From: Allonocardiopsis opalescens | GTDB lineage: Bacteria > Actinomycetota > Actinomycetes > Streptosporangiales > Streptosporangiaceae | Length of the DNA stretch: 64,000 nucleotides | Reading direction: 5' to 3' | NCBI RefSeq assembly: GCF_003002095.1 | Contig: NZ_PVZC01000001.1 | Coordinates: 1,240,001 to 1,304,000, forward strand | Part shown: positions 33,195 to 41,165 of the stretch, piece by piece | Layout of the letters: each line of letters begins with the position of its first letter | How positions within the stretch are numbered: the stretch's first letter is position 1 | Program-made: the position numbers and the translations under genes | Notes under the pieces: model-generated | The model's input: the letters and a program-made list of their open reading frames with translations, nothing else | Database searches by the model: none | What the model was told of the DNA's origin: nothing

Positions 33195-34205
33195 TCAGGC
33201 GAAGGTGATGACGCGGCGGCCGCCGCCGGCTCCGCCGCCCATGGCCTCCAGCGCCGCCGGCGCCTCGTCCAGGCCGATCGGTGTGATCTCGGGCAGGATG
33301 CGGTGCTGCGCTGAGAAGGCCAGCGTGTCGCGCAGGTCGTGCGGCGAGCCGGACGGCGAGGCCATGACCCGCAGCCGGTTGAGCACCATGGGCGGGACCG
33401 GCAGGGTGAGCGGCGCGTTGTCGTAGCCGCAGAGTACGAGCGTGCCGTCGGGGGCGAGCCCGGTGACGGCGGCGGCCGCCGCCGCGGTGGACGGGGCGGC
33501 GTTCAGGATGACGTCCGCGCCGCCGTCCCACGCCTTGAGCGCCGCGGCGGGGTCGGTGTCGCGGGAGGCGACGTACAGCTCCGCGCCGAGGTCCTTGGCG
33601 TGCGTCTCGCCCGACGCCGAGCGGCCGACCAGCGCGACCCGCGCGCCCATGGCGAGGGCGTAGCGGACGGCCAGCGCGCCGACGCCGCCGCTGCCGATGA
33701 CCGCCACCCGCGAGTCGGCGGTGGCGCCGGCCCGCCGCAGGCCGTTGAAGGCGGTCAGGCCCGCGCACATCAGCGGCGCCGCGGCCACCGGGTCGAGCCC
33801 GGCCGGCAGCGGGGTGACGTACCCGCCCTTGAACAGGCCGTACTCGGCGTAGCCGCCGTCGGCGACGATGCCGGTGATGCGCTTGGACGGGCACAGGATC
33901 TGCTCGCCGGACACGCAGTAGTCGCAGTGGCCGCACGAGTCGTACAGGAACTGGGCGCCGACCGGGTCGCCCACGGACAGGCCGGGCACCCCGCTGCCGA
34001 GCGCCGCGACCGTGCCGGTGATCTCGTGGCCCGGGACGACCGGGAAGCGGGCGAACGGGTAGTGCCCGCGCACCAGGTTCAGATCGGTGAAGCACACCCC
34101 GCAGGCGGTGATCTTCACCAGGACCTCGCCGGGACCCGGCTCGGGCACCGGGCGGTCGGTCAGGGACGGCGGGATGTTCGCCCCGGTGGCGAGTACTGCG
34201 CGCAT
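33195..34205 (-). CDS. Zinc-dependent alcohol dehydrogenase
   Basis: 336 residues. The catalytic zinc site is shown by CGVCFTDL (Cys38), GHEITG (His60, Glu61) and LMCAG (Cys147). The structural zinc lobe has four cysteines (91, 94, 97, 105, CGHCDYC and ILC), and the Rossmann motif VIGSGGVGALAV follows. A complete medium-chain MDR enzyme, NAD(P)-linked. The ATG has AAGGAGG upstream. Transcribed with the SDR at 32246 and downstream of an XRE regulator in the same direction. Confidence 0.92.
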   Translation of the reverse strand: MRAVLATGANIPPSLTDRPVPEPGPGEVLVKITACGVCFTDLNLVRGHYPFARFPVVPGHEITGTVAALGSGVPGLSVGDPVGAQFLYDSCGHCDYCVSGEQILCPSKRITGIVADGGYAEYGLFKGGYVTPLPAGLDPVAAAPLMCAGLTAFNGLRRAGATADSRVAVIGSGGVGALAVRYALAMGARVALVGRSASGETHAKDLGAELYVASRDTDPAAALKAWDGGADVILNAAPSTAAAAAAVTGLAPDGTLVLCGYDNAPLTLPVPPMVLNRLRVMASPSGSPHDLRDTLAFSAQHRILPEITPIGLDEAPAALEAMGGGAGGGRRVITFA

Positions 34206-34327
34206 GACGTTTCCTCCTTGGCGGACAGCGGTGACCGGGACGCTCCGACCAGCGGGAACGCCCCCGTTCCGCTACCCCCAAGAGTGGCGCGCCCGCATCG
34301 GCGGCGAAAGGGCGCAGCCTGGGGTGG

Positions 34328-35197
34328 TCAACCCCGGGCTGGGGGGACGCCGAAGGCCGGGCCCGGGGTGTCGCGCCAGACCTCGGCGGGGTCGAGGGTG
34401 CGCAGCGCCGCCACGGCGCCGGGGTCGTCGGGCACGAACCACAGCAGCCGCTGCGCGGTGTCGGCCGTGACGATGGTGTTGCAGGTGACCTTGAGGGTGC
34501 CCAGGGCGGGGTTGACCACCCGCTTGTACTCCTCGTGGCGCACCGCGACCTCCCGGGCCCGCCACAGCCCGGCGAACTCGGCGCTATGGGCCAGCAGGTG
34601 GCGGACCAGTTCGGAGCAGGTGCGGTCGGCCGGGCCGCGGCGGGCGGCGGCGGCGCGCAGGTCGGAGACGAGCAGCCGGGAGTGGTACTCGTGGTCGTCC
34701 GGCGGATAGAGTCCGCGGGTCGCCGGGGCGGTGAACCAGTGGAAGAGGAAGCTCGCCCGGATCCCGGTCAGGCCCGCCTGGGGGCCGACCAGGACCTGGG
34801 CGGCGTGGTTCTGCACCACCACTTCGTGCATATCGGTGATGACCATGGCGGGGGTGTCGTCCAGGCGCTGCATCAGCTGGCGCAGCGCCGACTGCATCCG
34901 CAGCGGCTCCGCGCCGATGGGCGCCGGGTGCCCGGCCAGGTGGAGCAGGTGGCCGGTCTCGTCGGAGTCCAGGCGCAGGGTCCGGGCCAGCGCGTGCAGC
35001 ACCGGCTCCGACGGGCACTGCCCGCGGCCCTGCTCCAGTTCGGTGTAGTAGTCGGCGGACACGCCGGCCAGCCGCGCCACCTCGTCCCGGCGCAGGCCGG
35101 GCACCCGCCGCCTCGTTCCGGGCGGCAGGCCGACGGCCTGCGGGCTCAGCCGGTCGCGCCGCGACTTCAAGAAGGCTCCAAGTTCGACCAGGTCCAC
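34328..35197 (-). CDS. XRE-family regulator with MmyB-like ligand domain
   Basis: 289 residues. An N-terminal HTH (LGAFLKSRRDRL, LRRDEVARLAGVSADYYTELEQGR) is followed by the MmyB-like PAS-type domain (AMVITDMHEVVVQNHAAQVL, LVSDLRAAAAR, NPALGTLKV) common in actinobacteria and often next to SDR or ADH genes. The GTG at 35197 is chosen because GGGGAGG sits five bases upstream; a GTG at 35224 would add nine residues. It probably controls the ADH/SDR pair downstream. Confidence 0.87.
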   Translation of the reverse strand: MDLVELGAFLKSRRDRLSPQAVGLPPGTRRRVPGLRRDEVARLAGVSADYYTELEQGRGQCPSEPVLHALARTLRLDSDETGHLLHLAGHPAPIGAEPLRMQSALRQLMQRLDDTPAMVITDMHEVVVQNHAAQVLVGPQAGLTGIRASFLFHWFTAPATRGLYPPDDHEYHSRLLVSDLRAAAARRGPADRTCSELVRHLLAHSAEFAGLWRAREVAVRHEEYKRVVNPALGTLKVTCNTIVTADTAQRLLWFVPDDPGAVAALRTLDPAEVWRDTPGPAFGVPPARG

Positions 35198-35272
35198 CGC
35201 GTCCTCCCCGACTCCGCTCCCCACCTCCGACTCTACGACCAGGTGGCGGACCAGGGGAGAAGGCGGCGGTGC

Positions 35273-36157
35273 TCAGGCGAGTACGGCCGGCTTGAGCACG
35301 TCCTCGCACCACCGGCGGAAGCCCGTTCGGCCGCCGGACTCGGGCGTGCGGGCCACGGCCTGGTCGAGTCCGGCGCCCTTGGCCGCCATCATGTCGGCCA
35401 TGCCCTGCGCCATCGCCTCCGACATCCCGGCGGCGAGGAGGTTCGCCCGGTAGGCGTCGAGCGGGACCCGCTGGAAGCGGATCGGCCGCCGCAGCACCTC
35501 CGACATGGTCCGCGCCATGTCCGCGCAGGACAGGTCCTCGGGGCCGAGCACCGGGACCTCGCCCACCCCGCTCCAGGAGCGATCGAGCAGCAGCCGGGTG
35601 GCGGCGGTGGCGATGTCGCGGGTGGCGCAGGTGGGCAGCCTGAGGTCCGCGGGCAGCGGCGAGTGGAACACGCCGCGGGTCCTGATCGACTCGGCCTGGC
35701 GCAGGACGTTGTCCATGAACGAGGGCATCACCAGGGCCCGGTAGGGCACGCCGGTGCCCGCGATCAGGTCGTCCGCCGCCAGCGACGCCGTCACCAGGCC
35801 GGCCTCGCGCTCCATCGCGGTGCCGCGGCCCAGGGCGGAGACGCCGACCACCCGCCCGACGCCGTGCTCGCCGAAGGCGTCGCAGGCCGGCCGGGTGAAG
35901 TCCACATAGGCGGCCTCCGGGCTCTTGGCGCGAGGGTCCGGGGGCACCAGCCAGAACACGGCGTCGGCGCCCGCGAGGGCGGCGCCGACGACAGCGGGGT
36001 CGCCGTGCGAGCCGGGTACGACCTCGGCGTGCGCGCGCACGTACGCGGAGAGGCGGGCCGGATCGCGTGCGATCACGCGGATAGGCTCGCCGCTGCCGAG
36101 GAGATTCGCGACCACCTGGCGTCCGATGGCGCCGGTGGGTGCGGTGACGACGATCAT
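35273..36157 (-). CDS. NmrA-like NAD(P)-binding protein
   Basis: 294 residues. The N-terminal VVTAPTGAIGRQVVANLL is the glycine-rich cofactor motif of NmrA/atypical SDRs; VFWLVPPDP and GVSALGRG follow. No YxxxK catalytic pair is evident, so it may be a redox sensor or NAD(P)H:quinone-type reductase. Divergent from a TetR gene with a 9-bp-arm inverted repeat between them. Confidence 0.85.
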   Translation of the reverse strand: MIVVTAPTGAIGRQVVANLLGSGEPIRVIARDPARLSAYVRAHAEVVPGSHGDPAVVGAALAGADAVFWLVPPDPRAKSPEAAYVDFTRPACDAFGEHGVGRVVGVSALGRGTAMEREAGLVTASLAADDLIAGTGVPYRALVMPSFMDNVLRQAESIRTRGVFHSPLPADLRLPTCATRDIATAATRLLLDRSWSGVGEVPVLGPEDLSCADMARTMSEVLRRPIRFQRVPLDAYRANLLAAGMSEAMAQGMADMMAAKGAGLDQAVARTPESGGRTGFRRWCEDVLKPAVLA

Positions 36158-36180
36158 GTGAAGCTCCTGAGCGACCGATG

Positions 36181-36209
36181 AAAGTAAACTAGACCGTACC
36201 GTTTACTTT
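36181..36209. promoter_or_regulatory. Inverted-repeat operator
   Basis: Perfect arms AAAGTAAAC (36181-36189) and GTTTACTTT (36201-36209) with an 11-base spacer, between the divergent NmrA-like and TetR genes. Confidence 0.65.
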
Positions 36210-36226
36210 ATGGGAGGGCAAGGCGG

Positions 36227-36853
36227 ATGGCGAGGCGCGGGGACGAACTGCGGGAGCACATCCTGTGGGCGGCGAAGGACGTCTTCCTGGAGCTGGGCTT
36301 CGCGCGCGCTTCGATGGACGCGGTGGCCGCCCGCGCCGGGACCTCCAAGCGGTCCCTCTACGCGCACTTCGAGAGCAAGGACCGGCTCTTCCTCGCCGTC
36401 GTCGACCTCGCCCGCGACCTCTACCTCGGCCGCCTGCGCACGCCCGACGCCTACGGCGAGGACGCGGTGGAGGCGGTCGTCGTCTACTGCGCCCGCTTCC
36501 TCCAGCTCCTTTTGCGCAGGCCCGCGCTGCGGACCTGCCGCCTCGGCATCGCCGAGGCCGAGCGGCTGCCCGAGGCGTCGGCCCGCTACCACGACGCGAT
36601 CTTCGACACCAGCCGGCGGCGGCTGGCCGGCTACCTGGCCGAGCGCTTCGACCTGAGCCCGGCGGCGGCCGAGGAGGCCGCGGGCCGGCTCCTCGGCGGC
36701 ACGGTCCACCCGCGCCTGTTCCGGGCGCTGCTGGGCGTCGAGCCGCCGCTGGACGAGGCGGCCGACGAGGCGTCGCTGGCCGCCGACGTCGACCTCGCGC
36801 CCATCCGCGCCGCCGTCACCGCGGTGCTCGGCCCGTCCGCCGGGGGCGGATAA
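36227..36853 (+). CDS. TetR family regulator
   Basis: 208 residues. HTH in REHILWAAKDVFLELGF and MDAVAARAGTSKRSLYAHFESKDRL; C-terminal domain of the TetR_C AefR-like type (RLGIAEAERLPEASARYHDAIF). GGGAGGG precedes the ATG. Likely repressor of the NmrA-like gene through the GTAAAC/GTTTAC site. Confidence 0.88.
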   Translation: MARRGDELREHILWAAKDVFLELGFARASMDAVAARAGTSKRSLYAHFESKDRLFLAVVDLARDLYLGRLRTPDAYGEDAVEAVVVYCARFLQLLLRRPALRTCRLGIAEAERLPEASARYHDAIFDTSRRRLAGYLAERFDLSPAAAEEAAGRLLGGTVHPRLFRALLGVEPPLDEAADEASLAADVDLAPIRAAVTAVLGPSAGGG

Positions 36854-37005
36854 GCGGATGCCGCCGGTCGCGGGCACCGGATACCGTGGTCGGTGTGCCG
36901 CGTACTCCCGATATCTCCATGTGAGGGCGCGATGTGAGGGCCTGGCGGCCGCGCGCCGCCCCCGTCGGACGTTCCCTGATCACCTCTCACCACCCTGGAG
37001 AACCT

Positions 37006-37218
37006 GTGGCCAAGCGCCGTAACGACCTTCTCGGCCTGGGCGGGCAGCGCAAGAAGCTGTCCCGTGCCGACCGGCAGGGCTCCGGCCCCGCCTCCGCCGC
37101 CGACCGCGACGCCGTCGCCGACCGCAAGCAGGAACTGCTGCGCAAGATGCGCGAGCGCGCCCAGGCCGACCGGCCCGCCGCGGCCGAGCCGGAGCAGCGG
37201 TCCGAGGGCGAGGGCTAG
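37006..37218 (+). CDS. Small conserved basic protein (DUF6243-like)
   Basis: 70 residues from a GTG with GGAG six bases upstream. KRRNDLLGLGGQRKKLSRAD and a charged C-terminal helix match the short DUF6243-type proteins widespread in actinobacteria. No function is known. It is soluble, highly basic, and followed by a hairpin. Confidence 0.65.
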   Translation: MAKRRNDLLGLGGQRKKLSRADRQGSGPASAADRDAVADRKQELLRKMRERAQADRPAAAEPEQRSEGEG

Positions 37219-37242
37219 CCCCCGGACCCCGGCCCTTCCACC

Positions 37243-37279
37243 AGGCGGCCGGCCCGGCGCGGTGCCGGACCGGCCGCCT
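37243..37279 (+). terminator. Hairpin terminator
   Basis: 10-bp stem AGGCGGCCGG / CCGGCCGCCT with an inner CGGC/GCCG extension, after the DUF6243-like gene. Confidence 0.6.
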
Positions 37280-37538
37280 GCGGCGTTCCGGCGCCCCGGG
37301 CCGGAGCGCGGGGTCCGTTTCCAAAATTCTTTCTCCCGAACGGCCGCCCGCCCGCCGCGGGCGTTCTTCCTGCTGCGGCCGGTGCGGAATTCGGGAACAG
37401 GTAATTCGATCTTGTACGAGTAAGGTCCTTGTGTCGTCGGTCGCCCTTGAATTTGCACATACGGGGTGGCTAGCGTGGCGGCGGCCGATGAAATATATCG
37501 GTATGCAATAGCGCACGACCGAGATGACGGAGGTACCC
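37280..37538. other. Upstream region of the peptide gene
   Basis: About 260 bases, richer in A+T than its surroundings from 37310 on (CCAAAATTCTTTC, GGTAATTCGATCTTG). Holds the promoter at 37447-37476. No other gene or clear operator is seen. Confidence 0.4.
37447..37476 (+). promoter_or_regulatory. Promoter of the peptide/P450 operon
   Basis: -35 TTGAAT (37447-37452) and -10 TAGCGT (37471-37476) with an 18-base spacer; transcription would start near 37483, giving a leader of about 55 bases to the peptide ATG. Confidence 0.55.
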
Positions 37539-37622
37539 ATGAAGAAGTTCATGTACCGGGTCGCCGCGACCCTTCGGATCGCGGACTCCCGTCGGCTGAC
37601 CACCCCGTACGTCTACTACTAA
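37539..37622 (+). CDS. Candidate RiPP precursor peptide (27 residues, aromatic C-terminus)
   Basis: A 27-codon ORF with GGAGG five bases before the ATG, the strongest ribosome binding site in this stretch. The peptide begins MKKFMYRVAATLR, has a basic middle (SRR) and ends TTPYVYY, giving three tyrosines in the last four positions. It lies 69 bases upstream of a cytochrome P450 gene in the same direction, with its own promoter 60 bases upstream. Short precursors with an aromatic C-terminal core next to a P450 are the pattern of atropopeptides and other P450-crosslinked RiPPs. The actual core shown here is not one I know. A leader-only or regulatory peptide remains possible. Confidence 0.65.
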   Translation: MKKFMYRVAATLRIADSRRLTTPYVYY

Positions 37623-37691
37623 AGGCCGGACCCCTGACGGCGATGGCGTCGGACGAGCCAGGGTCGCGCCGGCCGCGGCGGGCCGGTCGGC

Positions 37692-38966
37692 ATGGCTGAC
37701 CGGCCCGGGCCGCGCCCCCCGGGGCCCCGGGGCGACCGCTGGAGCGGCAATTTCGCCGATTACGCGGTGGACCCGCTGGGATTCCTGTCGCGGTGCGCGG
37801 CGGAATTCGGCGATGTGGTGCTGCTGGGGGAGCACAATGTGCTGGTCGTCCATCCGGACGAGGTCGAGCGGATCCTGGTCGACCGCGACCGCTCCGTGGT
37901 GAAGGACCGGCCGAATCTGCGCAGGCGGGCCCATACGGGATTCCCGCGAGCGATGATGAACAGCGAGGGCGGGGATTGGCTGCGCAAGCGCCGCCGGCTG
38001 CAGCCGGTCTTCCGCCCCGAGCGGCTCGCCGCCCTGGCGGCCGGAGCCGAGGCGGAGGTCGACCGCACCGTCGCCGGCTGGCGCGACGGCGAACTCCTCG
38101 ACATCCACCCGGAGATGGCGCGGCTCGCGCTGACCGTCGCCTCCACGCACCTGCTGGGCGCCTCGGCCGGGGAGGCCGCCGAGAGCGTCCAGCGGGCGGT
38201 GGAGGCCATCATGCGCCTCACCGCCACCCCGATGCGGCTGCCCGCGTGGTTCCCCAGCCCGGTCAACCTGGCGCTGCGCCGCTCGCTGGCCGAACTGGAC
38301 CGGAACCTGGACGCGATCATCGCCCGACCGTCGGCCGGGCCCGGCCACGACACGGTCCTCGGCCTGCTCAAGGGCGCCGATCCGCCGCTGGACCCCGCCG
38401 AGATCCACGACGAGCTGGCCACCCTGCTCATGTCGGGCTACGAGACGACCGCCGAGGCGCTGACCTGGCTGTGGTACCTGGTGGGCACCCACCCGGGGGT
38501 GGACCGGCGGCTGAGCGCCGAGGCGGGCGACCCGGCCGGGGCCTACCTGGACGCGGTCGTCAAGGAGGTCATGCGGCTGTACCCGCCGGCCTGGGTGACC
38601 AGCCGCGAGACGGCCGCCCCCGTCGAGCTCGGCGGGTACCCCGTCCCCGCCGGCACGACCGTCACGGTCAGCCAGTGGGTCACCCACCGCGACGAGCGGT
38701 GGTACGCGGCGCCGCTCGTCTTCGACCCCGCCCGCTGGCTCGACGGCGGCCCGCCGCACCGCTACGCCTACTTCCCGTTCGGCGGCGGCCCCCGCGGCTG
38801 CATCGGGGCGTCGATGGCGCTGCGCGAGATCGCGGTGATCACCGCGGCGCTGCGCTCCCGGGTCCGGTTCGAACTCGTCGAGCCGGACGGCGTCCGGCCC
38901 AGGCCGGCGCTCACCCTCCAGCCGCGCGGCGTGCGCGCCGTCGTGCGCAAGCTCCCGGCCGGCTGA
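37692..38966 (+). CDS. Cytochrome P450, candidate RiPP-crosslinking enzyme
   Basis: 424 residues. I-helix oxygen motif SGYETTAE (about 247-254), K-helix ExxR (Glu292-Arg295) and the heme loop FGGGPRGCIG with the proximal Cys at about 370 are intact; there is no membrane anchor, as in bacterial class I P450s. It needs ferredoxin and reductase partners not found here. Position directly behind the 27-residue aromatic peptide and ahead of a sulfotransferase suggests oxidative Tyr-Tyr or Tyr-backbone bond formation (inference). The ATG lacks a strong ribosome binding site, so translation may depend on coupling. Confidence 0.9.
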   Translation: MADRPGPRPPGPRGDRWSGNFADYAVDPLGFLSRCAAEFGDVVLLGEHNVLVVHPDEVERILVDRDRSVVKDRPNLRRRAHTGFPRAMMNSEGGDWLRKRRRLQPVFRPERLAALAAGAEAEVDRTVAGWRDGELLDIHPEMARLALTVASTHLLGASAGEAAESVQRAVEAIMRLTATPMRLPAWFPSPVNLALRRSLAELDRNLDAIIARPSAGPGHDTVLGLLKGADPPLDPAEIHDELATLLMSGYETTAEALTWLWYLVGTHPGVDRRLSAEAGDPAGAYLDAVVKEVMRLYPPAWVTSRETAAPVELGGYPVPAGTTVTVSQWVTHRDERWYAAPLVFDPARWLDGGPPHRYAYFPFGGGPRGCIGASMALREIAVITAALRSRVRFELVEPDGVRPRPALTLQPRGVRAVVRKLPAG

Positions 38967-38992
38967 GCCGCCGCGACGGAAAGGGGTCCGCA

Positions 38993-39625
38993 GTGCAGGT
39001 GATCGGCGTCGGCTTCGGCCGGACGGGCACGGTCTCGCTCCGGCTCGCGCTCGAAGCGCTCGGCTTCGCGCCCTGCTACCACATGAAGGAGCTGTACGAC
39101 CGGCCCGAGCGGCTCGCGCTGTGGCGGGCCGCCGCCGAGGGCCGCGCGGATTGGACCCAGGTGCTGGCCGGGTACCGGGCGACGCTCGGCTGGCCGGGCT
39201 GCGCCTTCTGGCCCGGACTGGTGGCGGCCTTCCCCGAGGCCAAGGTGATCCTGACCAGCCGGGACCCCGCCGAGTGGTACCGCAGCGCGTACCGCACGCT
39301 GTACCGCAGCCGTTTCGGCCCCGACGGGGCGCCCCGGACGCCGGAGGGCCGGGCGGGCGAGGTCTTCGCCTTTAACGAGGAGGTGATCTGGCAGGGCGCC
39401 TTCGGCGGCCGCTTCGAACAGCCCGAGCACGCCGTGCGCGTGTTCACCGAGCACGAGCGGCGGGTCCGCGCGGGGGTGCCGGCCGAGCGCCTGCTGGAGT
39501 TCCGGGCCGCCGACGGCTGGGCGCCGCTGTGCGCCTTCCTCGGCGTCCCCGTACCTGACCGGCCGTACCCCGACACCAACTCCGCCGAGTCCTACCGCGC
39601 CCGGGTGCTCGGGCCGGGCCGCTGA
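38993..39625 (+). CDS. PAPS-dependent sulfotransferase family protein
   Basis: 210 residues from a GTG with AAAGGGG upstream. The 5'-phosphosulfate loop GFGRTGTVSL lies at the N-terminus, and the 3'-phosphate motif VILTSRDPAEWYRS in the middle, matching the Sulfotransfer_4 type. It should transfer sulfate from PAPS to a hydroxyl, or act on a related phosphosulfate. In the same unit as the peptide and P450, tyrosine O-sulfation of the product is an attractive possibility. The gene stops in a hairpin shared with the convergent ferric-reductase-like gene. Confidence 0.82.
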   Translation: MQVIGVGFGRTGTVSLRLALEALGFAPCYHMKELYDRPERLALWRAAAEGRADWTQVLAGYRATLGWPGCAFWPGLVAAFPEAKVILTSRDPAEWYRSAYRTLYRSRFGPDGAPRTPEGRAGEVFAFNEEVIWQGAFGGRFEQPEHAVRVFTEHERRVRAGVPAERLLEFRAADGWAPLCAFLGVPVPDRPYPDTNSAESYRARVLGPGR

Positions 39626-39646
39626 GCGCGCTCCGCGCCCCTCAGC
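39621..39646. terminator. Compact bidirectional hairpin spanning both stop codons
   Basis: Outer stem GCTGAG / CTCAGC with inner CGCG / CGCG pairing. The stop codons of the sulfotransferase and the convergent membrane protein both lie in the stem. Confidence 0.55.
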
Positions 39647-40739
39647 CCGGGACCGGCCCGGACGCGCGCCGCTCGCGGCGGCGCACGCGCGTGGTGTGCA
39701 CGACGACGCCCGCCACGACCAGCAGCACGGCGAGGCCGGCCCAGACGAAGGAGGCCGGCGTGTTGACCGGGACGGACTCGGCGCCGGGCAGCCGGCCGCC
39801 GTCGCGGCCGGAGGCGGCGACCAGCAGCAGGACGACGATCGTGGCGGCGGTGGCCAGGCGGGCGCCCAGCCGGGCGGCGCTGATCAGCGGGCGCTCGCGC
39901 ACCGCCGGATCGCTCAGCCGCAGCCGCTCACTGGACCGGGCCGGGGCGAGCAGCCGGGCCAGCAGCAGCGCGGCGACCGGGAGCTGGAGCAGCCACAGGC
40001 CGGTGCGCAGCCAGCCGTCGAACCAGACGCTGGTGCCGTACAGCAGGGTGTGCCAGACGCTGAGCGCGTACACCACGATGATCAGGCGGTGCAGGGCGCG
40101 CCACATGCGCGAGCCGGTGGCCTGCCGCACGTAGTAGGCGAGCCCCAGCGGGATGGCGAGGTAGAAGGCGAGCAGGCCGACCAGGATCGCCACCTGCCCG
40201 GTGCCCGAGGGGTAGCCGCCGGGGACGAAGGACTCGACGAAGGCGGTCAGCACCCGCCCGCCCCAGGGCAGCTCGTAGTCGTTGGCGCGCACCAGCTCGA
40301 CGAAGAAGGCGAGCGCGTGCGCGAACATCAGCGCGATCGTGGTGAGGCTGGTGGTCCGGTGCAGGCGCTCGATCCGGGCGGCCGAGAACGGCATCCAGCC
40401 GGGCAGCGTGCTGGAGCGGATCAGGCCGAGCATGACGGTGATCCAGGCCCACAGCAGCGCCGACCAGCCGAAGGCCTGGCACAGCCAGTACACCCAGTAC
40501 TGGTTCGCGTCGGCGAGGAAGGGCATCACCTGGACGGTCTGGGAGACGCCCGCGGCGACGCGGCTGTAGAGCCACCAGAAGATCAGCCCGGTGATCACCA
40601 GCGCGGCGCTCGCGTCGGGGACGGCGCCGCGCAGGTCGGCGGCGAATCCGGCGAGGTCGATCCGGCGCCCGCGCCTTTTCCGCGGCGGGGCGGACTCCGC
40701 CGCCGAATCGCCGGGAATCGGATTCCGAACCTCGCTCAT
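39642..40739 (-). CDS. Ferric-reductase-like transmembrane protein
   Basis: 365 residues with about eight hydrophobic helices. Paired histidines on adjacent helices (ERLHRTTSLTTIALMFAHAL and RALHRLIIVVYALSVWHTLLY) match the bis-heme b arrangement of the ferric reductase/NOX-type transmembrane domain. No FAD or NAD domain is attached, so electrons must come from a partner. The ATG at 40739 has GAGG upstream. Divergent from the peptide/SagB/metal-importer operon at 41085, which supports a role in reducing an iron or other metal chelate. Confidence 0.83.
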   Translation of the reverse strand: MSEVRNPIPGDSAAESAPPRKRRGRRIDLAGFAADLRGAVPDASAALVITGLIFWWLYSRVAAGVSQTVQVMPFLADANQYWVYWLCQAFGWSALLWAWITVMLGLIRSSTLPGWMPFSAARIERLHRTTSLTTIALMFAHALAFFVELVRANDYELPWGGRVLTAFVESFVPGGYPSGTGQVAILVGLLAFYLAIPLGLAYYVRQATGSRMWRALHRLIIVVYALSVWHTLLYGTSVWFDGWLRTGLWLLQLPVAALLLARLLAPARSSERLRLSDPAVRERPLISAARLGARLATAATIVVLLLVAASGRDGGRLPGAESVPVNTPASFVWAGLAVLLVVAGVVVHTTRVRRRERRASGPVPG

Positions 40740-41084
40740 TGCCACCTCGCGGGCGTCGAAGCATGATCGAATGACCCGTCCACGGTGACGGATGTCGGTT
40801 TCGGGGACCTTTGTACCTTGAAACGCAGAATTCGGCTAGACCGTGCTTCCGCACGAACTTCGTGACGGCGCCGGCCGTTCCGCCGCCGGAACCGTGCTTC
40901 CCCTGATGATCAGCGGCGATGCGCATCGGCCGACAATTTCGCGATCGGCCGGGAACTTTTCCGGCCTTTCGTACGACTGGGCGCCGACTTCTGGAACTTT
41001 CCCGGCTTTCCGCCCGACTGTGGATTGAACCGTCATCCACAGCGGGACCCTCTTATAGGGCCCTCGCGAAAGGAGCGATCGAGC
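40740..41084. other. Divergent intergenic region with palindrome and tandem repeat
   Basis: 345 bases between the ferric-reductase-like gene and the 22-residue peptide gene. Contains a perfect CACGAA-C-TTCGTG palindrome (40852-40864), two CCGTGCTTCC copies, and the 41-bp tandem repeat listed separately. No DtxR/IdeR-type iron box is visible. Confidence 0.55.
40952..41019 (+). repeat. Tandem 41-bp-period element GGAAC-N17-CGACT, promoter-like
   Basis: GGAAC (40952-40956) with CGACT (40974-40978) and GGAAC (40993-40997) with CGACT (41015-41019), both with exactly 17 bases between, and similar interiors (CTTTnCCGGC, TTTCG). GGAAC with this spacing resembles the -35 of ECF sigma promoters. The 41-base period (four helical turns) also fits paired activator or repressor sites. 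Lies 65-130 bases upstream of the peptide ATG. Confidence 0.6.
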
Positions 41085-41153
41085 ATGAAGAAGCTGACCC
41101 TCACCGTGCGCCGCAAGAAGACCCGCAGCCGGCTGCTGAACAACCACGCCTGA
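41085..41153 (+). CDS. Candidate precursor peptide (22 residues, basic, C-terminal Asn-Asn-His-Ala)
   Basis: A 22-codon ORF with AAAGGAG upstream of the ATG. It begins MKKLTLTV, has a strongly basic centre (RRKKTRSR) and ends LLNNHA. There is no Cys or Trp. A perfect 12-bp-stem hairpin follows before the SagB-type dehydrogenase gene, an arrangement that lets the cell make more precursor than enzyme, typical of RiPP operons. The genes after it encode a flavin dehydrogenase, an MFS pump and a metal-chelate importer. I know no named class with this sequence; a leader peptide controlling the operon by translation is the main alternative. Confidence 0.6.
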   Translation: MKKLTLTVRRKKTRSRLLNNHA

Positions 41154-41165
41154 TCCGGCGCGGTC

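Noticed and set aside
37643..37699. 18-codon ORF between the tyrosine-tailed peptide and the P450
   Set aside because: No ribosome binding site and a sequence typical of random high-GC DNA; it overlaps the P450 start out of frame.
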